A stretch of 64,000 nt of DNA from Phlebotomus papatasi (GCF_024763615.1 NC_077222.1:45756001-45820000), one strand, 5' to 3'. Counted from the first letter of the stretch, positions 35,873 to 48,527 are shown. Notes: generated from the letters alone by a model not told the origin. Translations and numbers: made by a program.

Positions 35873-36292
35873 TTTTAACTTTTTCGGATTTATCTCAGTG
35901 TGGACTCTCGCTCTATCGGCTCTTTTTAATCGGGTGCAAAATTTTGTTGACAATTTTCACGTTTCATTTTCAAGGAAATTCGCTGAAGTTCCCCTTGTTT
36001 TATCGTGATTCTTTATAATTGAGTGCTTTTTATGGAATTTACAATGACTTTGATCTCTCGATAATTTGGATGACATTTTGCCCCATATGCCCGATTGAGA
36101 GAGAGTGTCTACTGTATATGTGTAATCAAGAAGTAGGTGAAACACTTTTTAGCAAAGTTTGAGCCCGATCGGACGACATAAGATTTCGTAAGGATTATAA
36201 ATAAATAATCCTTACGAATAATAGATCTAGATAGTCTAAAAAAATTCTTGTTTCCATGGGTACCCAGAGTCCCAAAGGAGACGAAAGGGTTA
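35873..36292. repeat. Composite of three element fragments
   Basis: Bases 36040-36115 carry a family T end (GAGAGAGTGTCTACTG then TA), 36118-36215 an outer piece of family K (GCCCGATCGGACGAC, then GTAAGGATTATA), and 36216-36292 the right end of family D (GGGTACCCAGAGTCCC, then AAGGGTTA). Confidence 0.65.
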
Positions 36293-37941
36293 TTCAATAA
36301 ATGCGAAGTAATGTGTGTGTGTATAGTTTGGTGAATGAGAAGAGCCATGTGAATTACTTTCAATTTTTATGGTCAGGTCCATGGTGGAAGACATTTATCT
36401 TGGTCCAATGATCCTCCCACGTCAATTTTATGAAAACACACAAAACAATTTAATGCCATTTTTCATCAGGAAAGACGCTAAAAAGTGACTGGTATGTCTC
36501 TTCCATTTCAATAAAATTGAGAAATAATTTGAATAAAATTTATCCATATTGTTTGTGAGAGAGGAAGGCGAGGAAATTTAACAAGTTTAATGTCTACGTG
36601 TGATATCTGTGAGTTGAGTTACTAAGTATTCTTACATTTAACTTTTTTTTTGGTGTGTACAAATGCGAAGAGAATCAAAGTTGCATAAAATTGCACGTCT
36701 CGGGAGGTATATTCATTGAATTGGGACTGGAGTAAAAATAATAAAGAGGGAAGGAATGACGGACAAGGCAATGACCGTATGGGTAATTAAATAAATCAGC
36801 TAAACAAAAGTGAGTCATCAATGTTGTGTGATCGCTTGGCGAGAGATTATCTCAATTTTCTTATTTATTGCTGGCGTTCTCAGCCGCTTAACATAATAAT
36901 GGGCTGACTGAAACGGAAGAAGAGAATTCTCCAAGAATTCCTCCTACTTATTGACATTGATGTGTCGAATATTCTTTATTGTTCAAAAGTGGAGATTCTC
37001 TTTAAGAAAAATATTCAATTATTACATCACAAAAATTCTTCAAAAATATTCACTTCCATGAAAAAAGAAAATAATGACATTCTTGTCTTCTATTCTTCTA
37101 GCGTTTTTTTTTTTGGTCAAAGAATTTTTTCTGTGTCACACAATTTACTGCAAGTTCTTCACAGTTTGATCCTATTTGTCACCCTTTAAATAGATAATAA
37201 TAAGAGATTGTTTGGGGTGAAGGAAATATTTTTAGACAAAGGTCTTTGATTTCAATTTTCAAAAAATATTTTTTTTTTAGAGGGAGGTTTTTCTGTGGTT
37301 TGTTTTAACAGAGTAAAACTACTCTTGCACGATCCATGACATTTTTTTATGTCGATGAAGAAAAATATTGACAAGCCTAGACTAGCGTATAGGTGAGATT
37401 CTTAACGTGAATAAACTCCGATTGTATTCAAATTCGAGTTTTAGCTGAAATTGCAAGATGTTCTGCAGTAATTTTAAATAAAATTTCAGGAATAAATTAA
37501 AGTTCTGTTAAAACCAGAATATCCAGAATTTAGATAAATTAACAAAAATTATATTATGGCTGATCTGATATTATTTAATTGTTTTAAAAATCGTATTTTG
37601 ACCAGAGCACCCTTATCGCTAAGCACCTCGTCTTATTCCCTATTCGCTTCGCCTTAATATTTTTTTTTCAATTTTATTTTAATAAGTTAGCGTAATGAAA
37701 TGATATTTGGAAATGTTGCGAACGTATTAATTATTTAATTAAATAATTTATTTTTTTACTTATTATTTAATTTATATACTTAAGGTTATGTGGGAAGTAT
37801 TTATATAGCTTTCCACATAATTAAATTATTGTTTACTCTGGCTTTTAACATTCTTAAAGATTTTTTTTCCATAGATCACGAGGAACGCCAATATTTAGAC
37901 ACCAATTCATTAATCAGACTTAATCATTTCACAATTATATA
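36293..37941. other. Low-repeat intergenic or intronic stretch
   Basis: No gene is recognised. Bases 36640-36935 look unique and less AT-rich, a possible regulatory segment. A family K end (GGTGAGATTCTTAACG) stands alone at 37390-37440. Confidence 0.4.
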
Positions 37942-39599
37942 CAGTGGCGACAAGATAAATAGCACAGTTTTGGACACTAATGTATGCCTTATTTATCGGA
38001 AAATTATGCTTTTAAATGATGAAACTAATAATAATAAATGAACTTGTATATAATTACATTTTGAATATGAAGAAAAATCCTGAAAGTTCTATCAAGAAAT
38101 TTAGTACGGTAAAAAAATTCTTGAAATGGCACATATTAAGGGGACAATATAAATAGCACAACCTATAAGAAGTGATAGTTTTCGGCTTATACTGCGATTA
38201 ACAACTTACAAATTCTATTTGAAAATTAATTTGGGAATAATTAGTACTCAGTTAAGTAACTTTTGGAAAAATAAGTGCTTGACAACGAATAATGATTAAG
38301 CAAACCAAGATTTGGCACTATTCTAATATGATTGTAATTCATTTAGTGTGGATATCTACTTAAAACTATTCCAAATGAGTCACATTCGAGAGATATATCT
38401 TATGGTTAAACTGTTCCTATAAATTCAACAGGATTGAGGTCCTGCGCATTCCAGAAGGTAAATTTTGTTCTGATTGAACCACTTTTGAAAACTCTTGGCA
38501 GTGTGTTTTGGATCATTAGCTTGATTAAAACCTAAAAACCAAGAGCAAATTCTTTTCGATGTTGAAGTACAAGTCTTGTCCAAAGATATCCTTGTAAACA
38601 AATTGGTTTACATTGCCTGATATTCCATATACAGACCATACACCACTTGGCAAAATGTAACCTCATACTGTAAAATTACCACCGCTAAGTTTTACGTTCT
38701 TAATTATGTATCAAGACCAAGGACAAAATTCTAGACTTTTGGGACATCAAATATTTTTTATGTCATATATAAATTGTATTAAACAGGAATACATCGATTC
38801 AAAGAATTTTATTCCCGAATTATAGCTCCTTCTGCATATGCTTTTTAACAAAAATCAAACAACAGGTACGGTATCGTTTGAATACTAACTCTGTACGTCT
38901 GACAACGCTTCTAAACCGGATATTTTTACATAATTCACTTTTAGTAATGCTCACATGAATTACGCCTTCAAATTTTGTTCAATTTATTACTTTATTTTTG
39001 GTACTGCAGCAAAGGAATTCAATTTTATTATACGAACAATGGCAGGATATTCTATAGAAGTGGTTATTCTTTCTCGAGATTTTTAAGCTTTTTTGCGTGA
39101 TTTTTAAGTTCTATCATAAAAAATTATTGGAATTTTGATTCTCTTCCTTGAATAATAAAATTTATAAAAAAAAGTTTCTTAGTTATCCTAAACTTTTTTA
39201 CGTGAATCCTGTACATCTGAATCAATGGCTTTATTTACATAATTTTTCAGTTGTCATAACTTTATTTTATAAAAATTTGTGGCATGGATGCCTACAAATG
39301 ATCAAAAATACAGGAATATAACGAATTTTAAAATAAAAGTAAATTTCAGGTAATATTTTCAGAGAAAAATTAAGGTGTGCTATTTAAATTGTCCGCACGA
39401 ATTATACTTAAACTCATAAAATGACAAAAACACATGGTTTTATCACATACAAATCTTAAATAATTATGATTTTTATTTATAATGGGCATTATATTTCCTA
39501 ATAATAAATCATGATCAAGAATAAAGATTGATATTGTATCATAAAACATCAAAATAGGAAAATCGCTGAAGGTGTGCTATTTGTCTTTTGTCGCCACTG
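37942..39599 (-). mobile_element. Tc1-type transposon, copy 1 (F1)
   Basis: The ends CAGTGGCGACAAGATAAATA and inverse (TTTGTCGCCACTG) are flanked by TA (37940-37941, 39600-39601). The length, about 1.66 kb, fits a full Tc1 element. The minus strand holds remains of the transposase (38420-38530), broken by stops. Tc1/mariner elements cut and paste at TA. Confidence 0.92.
38420..38530 (-). pseudogene. Tc1 transposase remnant (F1)
   Basis: On the minus strand this reads NDPKHTAK-like, then WFNQNKIYLLE-like sequence and a damaged DLNPVE motif, the conserved block before the last acidic residue of Tc1 transposases. Stops and frameshifts on both sides make it non-functional. Confidence 0.75.
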
Positions 39600-39654
39600 T
39601 ATATGTTTAATTAATCATTAAGAAATCTTTTATCACTATGAGAGTATGTAAATG

Positions 39655-39722
39655 CAAAATTTCTGTGTGCATAAAGCCATTTCGCGCGGTTGCATAATAT
39701 GCATAATCTCGGGACTTACTGT
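39655..39722 (-). mobile_element. Family W end fragment
   Basis: Read on the minus strand it starts TA-CAGTAAGTCCCGAGATTA and continues with ATTATGCA twice, matching the right arm of the element at 4202-4646. Only one arm is seen. Confidence 0.6.
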
Positions 39723-41495
39723 AGTGGGAAACTATGATGGGAATGCAGCTTTATCAATATTTTGATTATAACTACGTTAAGCCGACACTCGGCATAAGCC
39801 GTAGATCTGAGTGATTGAACAGTTTTTCTAGGACCAAAATAAATTATTTACCAGATGGGATTAATTTCTGGTTGTAACAAAATTGTGTGTAAGGATCTTT
39901 GAATTCTCGTCAACTCTGAATTACATTAAGTGTTTTCTGAACTGGCAATTTTATTTTTAATCAATTTGTTTTTTTTTTTAATTTGTTATGTATTTCAAAG
40001 ATTGATACATATCCAATATTTTCAATATTTCTTTTTAAAATCAAAAATAGAAGCACTGTGAACCAAGCCATTTCACATTGTTTTTCTTGTTTGTGCCTAA
40101 ACATATTCGTTATTTATAGAATTTGCTTCACAATTTTGTGGGACAACATTTTTTATGTTACATTTTCTGTGATTTTTTAATGTCACTAAATTGTGGAGAG
40201 TCAATTATTTAAATAATTTCTATTGAAAATTTTCTTGTCTCGAAATACAATGTAAAAAAAATCTCAATTCAAAATGATTAAGAACTGTGGAATTTCGTTT
40301 GAAGAATTTTCTCTATTTACCCATCAAAGACTTATCCTTGTTTTTGTTTTTGTCTTGATGGAAAATGTTACACAATATCAACAAGAAAATCTCTCTTGAG
40401 AGGCAACTTACACACTTTTCTCACTCTTCTCTATTCCATCCACAATCAAAATAATAAAATGAAGATATTTTTAGATAAAGATGCATCACATACTAAAATG
40501 TTTAAATTTATCAAAAGTCATTCACCACTCAAGACATTTTGAGGAAATAATAAACTCACATTATTATTATAATATATAAGTTTCGTATACATATATATTT
40601 TGGTTCTCTGTAAACACCATTACTCTGCAAACGAGACATTTCAATCTTCACATTTTCCGACAAAATTAGCTAATAATGTTAATTAATACTCTTTATTAAT
40701 AACTTGCAATCAACACTACTATTACTCGTTAAAATATCTATTCTTGATACATATAATACTAGATATACTATGTGCAATTCTATAGCACTGTGATATATTA
40801 TATGCACATTTCATCAAACGGAACATCACAATAAATTTGATATCGTGCTTTAATTTTATTGCGTTTTTTACCTAACGTATAAAAAAAACACTGAAGAAAA
40901 CTTCGATGTTGCGTGAAAAATGAAATCTCAGAGTGGCAAAAGTTCAAAAAAAATAAGTGCTATTGCGAACAAAAAAAAATTAAAGAAGCTGGTTCTAAAA
41001 TTGATTTACGACTTTCCATTTCAATTTTCCTGAAATATTTTTACACATTTTTTTGTTGGTATTGCTCTCATTGCACGGAAGGAAGAAATCTTTGGTGTTT
41101 GTTGTGAAAACCCTTCTGACTCAATCTTTCCACTTGGTCTTCTCATTTTCATCTTCCCTTCAAAGTGCCAATAGTGACTCTCTTTTTCTGTTTAATTTTA
41201 TTTGTTTATTCAACACCATTTTATCTTTCATCTACTTGATTTTTACGATTCATCACTGCCACTTTTTTTCCTTTTTGATTTTTTTTACACTGGCACTGGC
41301 GTCGAATTCATCTAAAATTGAGGTCATAAAATTATGTTTTGAATAAGGGCATTCATTTTGCTGCGAATATTCTTATAACAAAAAAAAGGATAAGAAAATT
41401 CGTTATTGGAGATATGATAAAATGTTAAAGATGCTATTCCAATGACCAATGAACATGCTTATTTTTTAGTACTTTACTGTTCTCAAGTTCTTCTA
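39723..41495. other. Non-coding AT-rich stretch
   Basis: A decayed family M arm is at 39779-39808. The rest, including an AT-microsatellite-like zone at 40560-40600, shows no gene. Confidence 0.45.
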
Positions 41496-41974
41496 CAGTG
41501 GCGACAAGATAAATAGCACAGTTTCGGACACTGTAATGTATGCCTTATTTATCGGAAAATTATGCTTTTAAATGATGAAACTAATAATAATAAATGAACT
41601 TGTATATAATTACATTTTGAATATGAAGAAAAATCCTGAAAGTTCTATCAAGAAATTTAGTACGGTAAAAAAATTCTTAATGGCACATATTAAGGGGACA
41701 ACATAAACAGCACACTCTATAAGAAGTGATAGTTTTCGGCTTCTATTGTAATTAACAACTTACGAATTCTATTTAAAACTTAAATTTGGATTAATTAGTA
41801 TTTAGTTAAGTAACTTTTGGAAAAATAAGCGCTTGACAAAAAAGGATCATTAAGTAAATCAGGATTTGACACTATTCTAATGTAATTGTATTTCATGTAG
41901 TGTGGATATCTGCTTAAAACTTCCAAATTAGTCACATTCGAGAGATTTATCTTGTGATCAATCTTTTCCTTTAA

Positions 41975-42080
41975 ATTCAACAGGATTGAGGTCCTTAGAC
42001 CGACCTGGCCATTCCAGAAGGTCAATTTTGTTCTGATTGAACCACTTAAAAACTCTTGGCAGTGTGTTTGGGATTATTAG
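41975..42080 (-). pseudogene. Tc1 transposase remnant (F2)
   Basis: The minus strand encodes NNPKHTAKSF, then in the next frame WFNQNKIDLLEWP and a KDLNPVE motif, the catalytic-core block of Tc1 transposases. A frameshift lies between the two, so the gene is dead. Confidence 0.85.
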
Positions 42081-42732
42081 CTTGGTTAAAACTTTAAAAC
42101 CTAGAGCAAATTCTTTTCGATCTTGAAGTACATGTCTTGTCCAAAGATATCCTTTTAAACAAATTCATTTATATTGCTTAAAATGCCATATACAAGCCAT
42201 GCGCCACTTCGCAAAAAGTAATCCTGTATTATAAAATTACCACCGCTAAGTTTTATGTTCTTAGTTATGTATCAAGGAGAATATTTTTGACTTTTGGGAC
42301 ATCTAATATGTCATATCCAATAATATTAAACAGGAATACATCGGTTCAAAGAATATTATTCCAGAATTACAGGTGTTTTTGCATATGCTCTTTAACAAAA
42401 ATCAAACAACAGGTACGGTATCGTTTGAATACTGACTCTGTACGTCTGACAACGCTTCTAAACAGGGTATTTTTACATAATTGACTTTTAGTAATGCTCA
42501 CTTGAGTTACTTCTTCAAATTTTGTTCAATTTGTTCCTTTATTTTTGGTACTGCAGCAAAAGAATTCAATTTTATTATACGAACAATGGCAGAGTCTTTC
42601 CTAGAAATGGTCACTCTTCTCAAAATTTTCGAATTTTTTGCGTGATTTTTAAGTTTTATCATAAAAAAATAGTGAATTATTAATCATTCTCTTTCTTGAA
42701 CAAGACAATTTATAAAAAAAAAATCTTAGTTA

Positions 42733-42959
42733 GGGTGAAAGGAACGTCTATTGACACTTTAAGAACTCGTTTCAGCACCTATTGACACCCTACTCTGTAC
42801 CATTCATGGTATGAAATTTGAAAATCTTTGTTTATAAAGACGTATATTACAGAAAAAAGTTTATTTTACATATATTTTACTAGATATATTAAATCAATTT
42901 CAACATTTTGACAAAAGTGTCAATAGGGGTTCCCTGTCGAACAGACGTTCCTTCGACCC
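42733..42959. mobile_element. Family E element, copy 2, inserted in F2
   Basis: The ends GGGTGAAAGGAACGTC and inverse (GACGTTCCTTCGACCC) are flanked by TA (42731-42732, 42960-42961). The F1 copy still has the unoccupied site, CTTAGTTATCCTAAAC near 39180. TATTGACAC words occur three times. 227 bp. Confidence 0.95.
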
Positions 42960-43345
42960 TATCCTAAACTTTTTTGCGTAAATCCTGCACATCTGCACCA
43001 CAAAGGCTTTTTTCAGTTCTCATAACTTTATTTTACGAAATTTTATGGCATTAATGTCTACAAATGATCAAAAATATAGGAATATAATGAACTTTAAAAT
43101 AAAAGTAAATTTCAGGTAATATTCTCAAAGAAAATGAAAGTGTGCTATTTAAATTGGCCGCACGAATTATACCTAAACTCATAAAATGACAAAAACAAAT
43201 GGTTTTAACAGATACGAATATTAAATAATTATCATTTTTCTTCACAATGGGCATTATGTTTTCTAAAAAATAATGCATAATCAGGTATAAAGATTGAAAT
43301 TGTATAATAAAACATCAAAATAGGAAAATCACTAAAGGTGTGCTA

Positions 43346-44051
43346 CACTGCTGGCAATAATCATAGCTCCACTTTTTCATACTGGAAAAACTTTGAAAAA
43401 TTTTTTTTTTTGGAAAAATATAAAAGAGTAATTTGAAGGTATTTTCAAACCGATATGAAAAATTGCCATTTGAATTTCATACCGTTAGAACTGTGAGTAC
43501 TGTGATAGAATCTTTATCAAAATGGCGATTTTCGGGTGGCAATAATTATAGCTCCACTCAATAAATTTGGCTCCAGGGTATTTATTTTCAATCAGTGAAG
43601 GTAAATATCTTTTAGTAATTTAATTAATAACTTTATAAAGCTAATTAGAATCATTTTTATAAAGTTTTTCATGAATTTTGCTGAAATTTTGTAAGGAAAA
43701 TGTTTAATGAACAAAAATAAGGGATTAATTAAAGTCTTGAAAGGGATGGAAATTGACAACCAAAAAATTTCCATAAAAATGATAAGATCCTATCACCTTT
43801 CATCCGAATTTGTCCATATAAACGCCATATATGCATTTTAAACCACTCCCAGGGCTAAAAATCTTCTTTTGTTAGAGGCAAAAGTGTGCAAATTTCCGTG
43901 TCACAGTCGAAAAAAACATTTTCTGCCGAAATTTGATGTAAAACAACGCTGACTGCTTAGTCTCATCATGTCCTGTTGATTCTGTCCCAAACCAGAATCC
44001 CAAGTGACTAAGGGGGTCTTTAGAATACTGGAAATTTCTCGCAAGTCTTAG
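43346..44051. mobile_element. Second Tc1-like end and relic (V)
   Basis: After a TA comes CACTGCTGGCAATAATCATA, in the style of a Tc1 tip. The phrase GGCAATAATTATAGCTCCAC recurs at 43540-43560 as an internal copy. No opposite end is found; 43872-44051 may be the decayed interior. Confidence 0.45.
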
Positions 44052-44231
44052 TGGTAACATACTTCCTTTTCATTTTACACGACCATAATGTATGTAAACA
44101 TTCAGGTAGAAGCACATAAATATGATTTTCATTCACCAAGAATACGAACTTTCTAACATAACCTCACAATTGACATTTTGAATCCAAACGGCGTTCGAAT
44201 TTGAGAGATTCAGATTTAAGAGACTACTGTA
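44052..44231 (-). mobile_element. Family T' fragment
   Basis: Matches the left half of the element at 13920-14244, read backwards, including GGCGTTCGAATTTGAGAG and the terminal AGACTACTG followed by TA. Confidence 0.65.
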
Positions 44232-44880
44232 ATGTATTTTGTTAAAACCAAAAGAATTCTAAAAACAAAAACAATTTCTTAAGGAATTTCTCATAAATTC
44301 TAGTAAATCTAACAAATCTTGTACTCCACCTCGAAATCACGACTAGTCTGTTGAAAAATGTATGTGGTCTGGTTAATGATTGTACAATTCTTTTTGTTTT
44401 TTCTTTTTGTTTTCCACGATGCACAACACTACATGAATAATATTTTAATGGTTTGTTGGTAAGACTCCACTACGATGTGATTTCTTGCTGGTTGCCTTTG
44501 CTTGTGATAGTTAAAAGAAGAGTGAAAAAATGGAGTGTTGTATGACTGAAGAGGAATAGTGTGTGGTGTAAGAATTCGTGTATTTCAGTTTATTTTCGAA
44601 CGCCGGCTCGTGAACATTGTAAAACCTTCTTGTGCTTCTTCTGGGATTGAATATATCTTCTCTTTACTATTTTTCCCAGTTTGTCTCGGGGAGTGTATGA
44701 AAGAAAGGAAATTTTGTTGAGATTGTTATTTTTCTCACTTTCTAAAAGTGTCTGTTTTGCGAAATTTTCGTTTGACTTCTTATTTATTTAAAAGAATATA
44801 TAGAGCAGATAGTGATTTTTTTTAAATTTCAAACAAGACGTGGTTGGTGTGAGAAAGATTTAAAGAAAAACAGCATAAAG
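44232..44880 (+). promoter_or_regulatory. Possible promoter and 5' leader upstream of the 44.9-kb exon
   Basis: A TCAGTT start-site-like motif at 44586-44591 is followed by a local GC-rich patch (CGAACGCCGGCTCGTG), similar in style to arthropod initiator-plus-downstream promoters. No TATA box is evident. The evidence is weak and rests on context. Confidence 0.25.
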
Positions 44881-45018
44881 ATGGAAAATCATGCATCATT
44901 TATAACACTTGAAGATGTTTTTGGACGATTCAATAGACGTCGAGAGCATCGAGTTAATGGACACAGAAATCGACTCCCGTCGAGTATGAGGAATAAATTT
45001 AAAAATAGGACATGTAGT
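44881..45018 (+). CDS. Candidate first coding exon, possibly of Apc
   Basis: An ATG with a good context (AAAG before, G after) opens 46 codons that end precisely at AGT followed by the perfect donor GTAAGT (45019-45024). The predicted peptide is basic, with RFNRRREHR and a serine/lysine-rich end, and matches no domain known to me. It leaves the frame in phase 0. The Apc exon at 56346 can accept phase 0 and is open from its first base, so joining them gives one continuous frame. That would place Apc translation start here rather than at 56373. Alternatives: a chance ORF beside a chance donor, or an exon of an unseen gene. Confidence 0.35.
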
Positions 45019-45863
45019 GTAAGTTTTTTTTCCACTTCCATTCACTCACCAATCTTTATTTTTTTTCATCTAATTTTGGGAACATGCGGTATATTTTGTC
45101 AATTTGGGTCAAATACCACAAATAGAAATAGAAAGACTTTTCCACCAAAACGACAGTATCTTTCTAGTTAAGTGTGAGAGAAAATGTTGCAGAATGTAAG
45201 AATCTTCAATTTCTTTTTTGGTTGGAAGAAATTAGCCGTAGAAATTACACTTTCGACAGAAAATCGTGAAAACCTGCAGCGTTGGGCATAAATCAATGCG
45301 CATGTAGTTTGAGAAGTAAAAGAAGGAAGCAAAAGACTTAATGGGTTGGAATTATCTAAAATATCTTTAGCCCAAAATGAAATGGTAGTTCAAGTGATTA
45401 GTGCTTGATGGTTGTAATAGAAATATGTGACTGTACATATTTTTCATACAGGAAAATACACCATGAGATATTCCAGGTGTTTCAAAATTAACGATGATAG
45501 GACATGAACTCTTTTTTTTGATAATGAACAGTTAATTTTCTAAAGGCACGAATCTCTTGAAAAGAAGTTTCGAAAGGAATATAGACTATTTTCCTTAACA
45601 AAGTTCCCAATATTAGTAACAGTGGCTTCCTTTACTATGTTCGTTTCTGTTACCAATACAAACCCCAACGCTGATAATTATGTATTCATAGAAGTTGAGA
45701 AAATTCACAATTTCTATATTAACGAGTATTATCAAAACTGTAACATTTGAAAAATTTAATGGTGTCTGACTTCTACATTGGTTAAGACTGTATGAAATAA
45801 ATAATTTACATTAACCCATTATTCAGTCAAGGTACAAGAAATACTTAAGTTAGAATATGCATA
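45019..45863 (+). other. Putative intron, no features
   Basis: AT-rich, no recognisable element or exon. Confidence 0.4.
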
Positions 45864-46689
45864 CAGTGTCCGCTTTGTAATCCGGATGATTGGGAGACAA
45901 TATGACAGATGTCCGCTTCGTAATCCGGATGGATTTTTTGAATTTGTGAAACGTCTCGAAAATACAGTGCGCGAAATTCAAATAGGTATATCGAAATTGA
46001 AATAGGTATGTGGGTGGTCGGTGCGTCGGATCAACTTAGTATTATTATGTCAAGTAGAGGTCTACCCAACATCCATTTTTATCGTAGTGACCCGCACTCA
46101 CTGCCTATGCGTGCATACTGGCCATTAATTCAATTTTGTGGTATGAAAAAGTGCGACAAATAGGTATTTTTATTTTTTAATGTTTATAGAACCATTCTTT
46201 AATAAGAAATGGTTTATATTGACAATAAAATGATCAAATCTGTCTTTTTATTCAAATTGGAACCTTTCAACAGTAGGAAAATTTTATTTGAAAACTAGAG
46301 TTTGTGATTGATAGAGGCCATAAGCTTTTGTGTAATGAAAACGGCTTAATCAAAGTCTCTAGGGGAATTAGTGTAAAAATGAAAACTTTTACGAAGAGGA
46401 TGAGTCGTTTGGGTAACATTATTTATCAATACTTCAAGAAATAGGACTCCTAAGGACGAAAATACTGCACTTTCAAAGGTAATACCATGTTATCTGATAT
46501 GGAATTGGTACAAATTTATTGCGAAGCGGTGACTTTTACTTATAAAACTTCTCAAATACTGGAAGGATATTGAAGTACCAATCACTACACGTCGCATCCG
46601 ACAAATCCTGATGACTACAAACTGCCTACAGTGAATAAAACCGCTAAAGGAACCACTACTTAAGAAGCACCATTTTGCCACTTTGACCC
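45864..46689 (+). mobile_element. Tc1/mariner-like relic (S), right end lost
   Basis: Starts after TA (45862-45863) with CAGTGTCCGCTTTGTAATCC, and the same word, GTCCGCTTCGTAATCCGGAT, is repeated 44 bp further in. The right part encodes a dead transposase fragment; the far end is cut off by a family I element. Confidence 0.6.
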
Positions 46690-46690
46690 T
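46535..46690 (+). pseudogene. Tc1/mariner transposase fragment
   Basis: Reads VPITTRRIRQILMTTNCLQ, a stop, then IKPLKEPLLKKHHFA: this is the pattern of the second helix-turn-helix and linker of Tc1 transposases, which bind the terminal repeats. The in-frame stop and truncation show it is dead. Confidence 0.6.
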
Positions 46691-47673
46691 TTTGACCATT
46701 TCGGCCATGCAAATAAATTAATTAAAATTATGTATGTAATCTTCGAATAGTCAATGAATTCATTTTGGTTTTAAATATTCATTTTAGGATGTATTAACAC
46801 AAAGACCGTTTAATTTTAGGTATAATTTGAATTTAAATTGCGTTGTGAAACTCAGTGTGGAAAGAGTCTTACAAAAAATATTACAGATTGATTGTGTTTC
46901 TAGCAGTCTTCTGATTTGTGGTGAAGTGCAAAAGGTTTTCCTTCGGTGTTTTTCATGAAAATCGATTAGTTTTCGTTAAAGATTGTTTCTGTTTATGTTA
47001 ATAATGAATCAATCTTTAAATTTCGGGTAAAATTTCCCAGCTGAATCCTGTATTTCGCGTGAAAAAGTACATACTTTGTGAGCGTCTCTCCGATGAAGTA
47101 GTGTTACCTATTCCGGCAACATCTTTAGCTTTCCTAAATTTCTTATTCATTTTATGTTTTTTTTTTTTCAATTTCTGAGTTCTACAATGTCCAGAGAAAA
47201 AAACCATCGCTTCTATGAAAATGGTGATGTGGAAAAGGCCTTGGAAAAGTTCAGGGCAAAAAGCTACGGGAATCTGCTCGTAAATTTGAGATGCTACTCT
47301 TCAGGTCTTCAGAACAATTTGCATGGAAGATCTCAGGGCTTGTAGGTCATACAAACGTATTAAACTAAATATTAAACTCGTTCCGTTTGACGTTTTGAAA
47401 TTTTCTATCCGTTGCGTTACAAAAGGTGGCCGGAATTTCACTCAAAGTGGCCGGAATACTACCTAAAGCAATGCCCATATTTTTTTTATTAATTTTTCAA
47501 TATTTTAGGAAGTGATTTAAAGTAAACAAAGATGATAAACTAGTTTTCAGGGTTCCACACAAGCTTCCCGAAAAGGAAGTAACAAAAAATATCAAAATGA
47601 ATTAAAATTATTGCATTTCAAACTTAGGACTTCGGTGCTTATACGCAACTATGCCGAAATTTGGCACACACCC
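46690..47673. mobile_element. Family I element, copy 3 (reverse), with HTH-like frame
   Basis: The right end TTTGGCACACACCC is followed by TA; the left end is clipped at a GGCCATGC site. Orientation is opposite to the 3460 and 34046 copies. The frame from the ATG at 47187 has YENGDVEKALEKFR, like the start of pipsqueak/CENP-B-type DNA-binding domains found in pogo transposases, then 30 residues and a stop. It may be the vestige of the family's transposase. Confidence 0.75.
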
Positions 47674-47825
47674 TAAGCCTTTAATCTGAAGCAGATTTAA
47701 ATTGAATGTTTATGAATTACCTGTCACTCAAGTTTTTCCGTCAGCAAGCTTTTAAAAAGAGCGATATAAATAAACCACTTGATTTTTAATACATTTAAAT
47801 ATTTATCCTTCCAAAGATCCAATTA

Positions 47826-48102
47826 GGGTCGAAGGAATACATATTGGCACTGTAAGAAATCGTATAATGACCTATTGGCACCCTCTTTCGTACCGTAAGT
47901 GGGGGTGACTTTGACAACCTCCTGCTCGTAAATTTTTATTTACTTCTAGAACTTAAGAATGGTCTTCATCGTTTCGATCTACCATGTCTGATCGGTAAGA
48001 ACCGTTCTTTAAAAACGGCATATTGCATGCATTTTATTAGATACACATTAAATATATAGTGTTTCCTGTCAAACCAGGAGTTCCTTCGACCACATTTGAA
48101 AT
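47826..48102. mobile_element. Family E element, copy 3, diverged
   Basis: Starts TA-GGGTCGAAGGAATACATATT and ends with AGTTCCTTCGACC; TATTGGCAC replaces the TATTGACAC word of the other copies. The right TA is not preserved. Confidence 0.6.
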
Positions 48103-48387
48103 ATTTCGCGAATCATAATCATTAACTGGACTTGAAGCTAAACGGTTTGTGATAGTGACATAGAGGTTTCGAGGAACCCCTCTCAAACCGATCTTTGCAA
48201 AAATAATAAGTCATTTACTCATTTTCTCATAGAAAAGCCATGTATGTATTCTTAAATATCTCGCATAGGTATTTTATTTTCGATATTTTACACTTCGGTT
48301 ATATTTCTAAAATTGTCTAGGACGTTTTATTTTTGTTGAATTTTATATTTTTAAATGCTGCTCTATCTTTTGTGTGTAAATGCCTCT

Positions 48388-48527
48388 ACACATTGTTAAG
48401 AATTTTCGTAAAAAATCACTCATTTAACAGAATTTTGACGTTTTCACCTACATGATGAAAGTGTTGAGATTTTCCTTCAAAAAAGCAATTTTTGACAGAA
48501 GTTGCTTTCAATGTGTTGAACGTTATG
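48388..48527. mobile_element. Family P hairpin element, copy 4
   Basis: CTCTACACATTGTTAAG on the left and TTGCTTTCAATGTGTTG on the right, with CAATTTTTGAC-type inner arms. Older than the 32.6-kb copy. Confidence 0.6.

Larger units (their letters stand above)
41496..43345 (-). mobile_element. Tc1-type transposon, copy 2 (F2), truncated
   Basis: It starts with the same CAGTGGCGACAAGATAAATA end after TA (41494-41495) and follows F1 closely, in the same orientation, until 43345. The last 20 or so bases are replaced by another Tc1-like end. It is also split by a family E element at 42733-42959. Confidence 0.9.
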
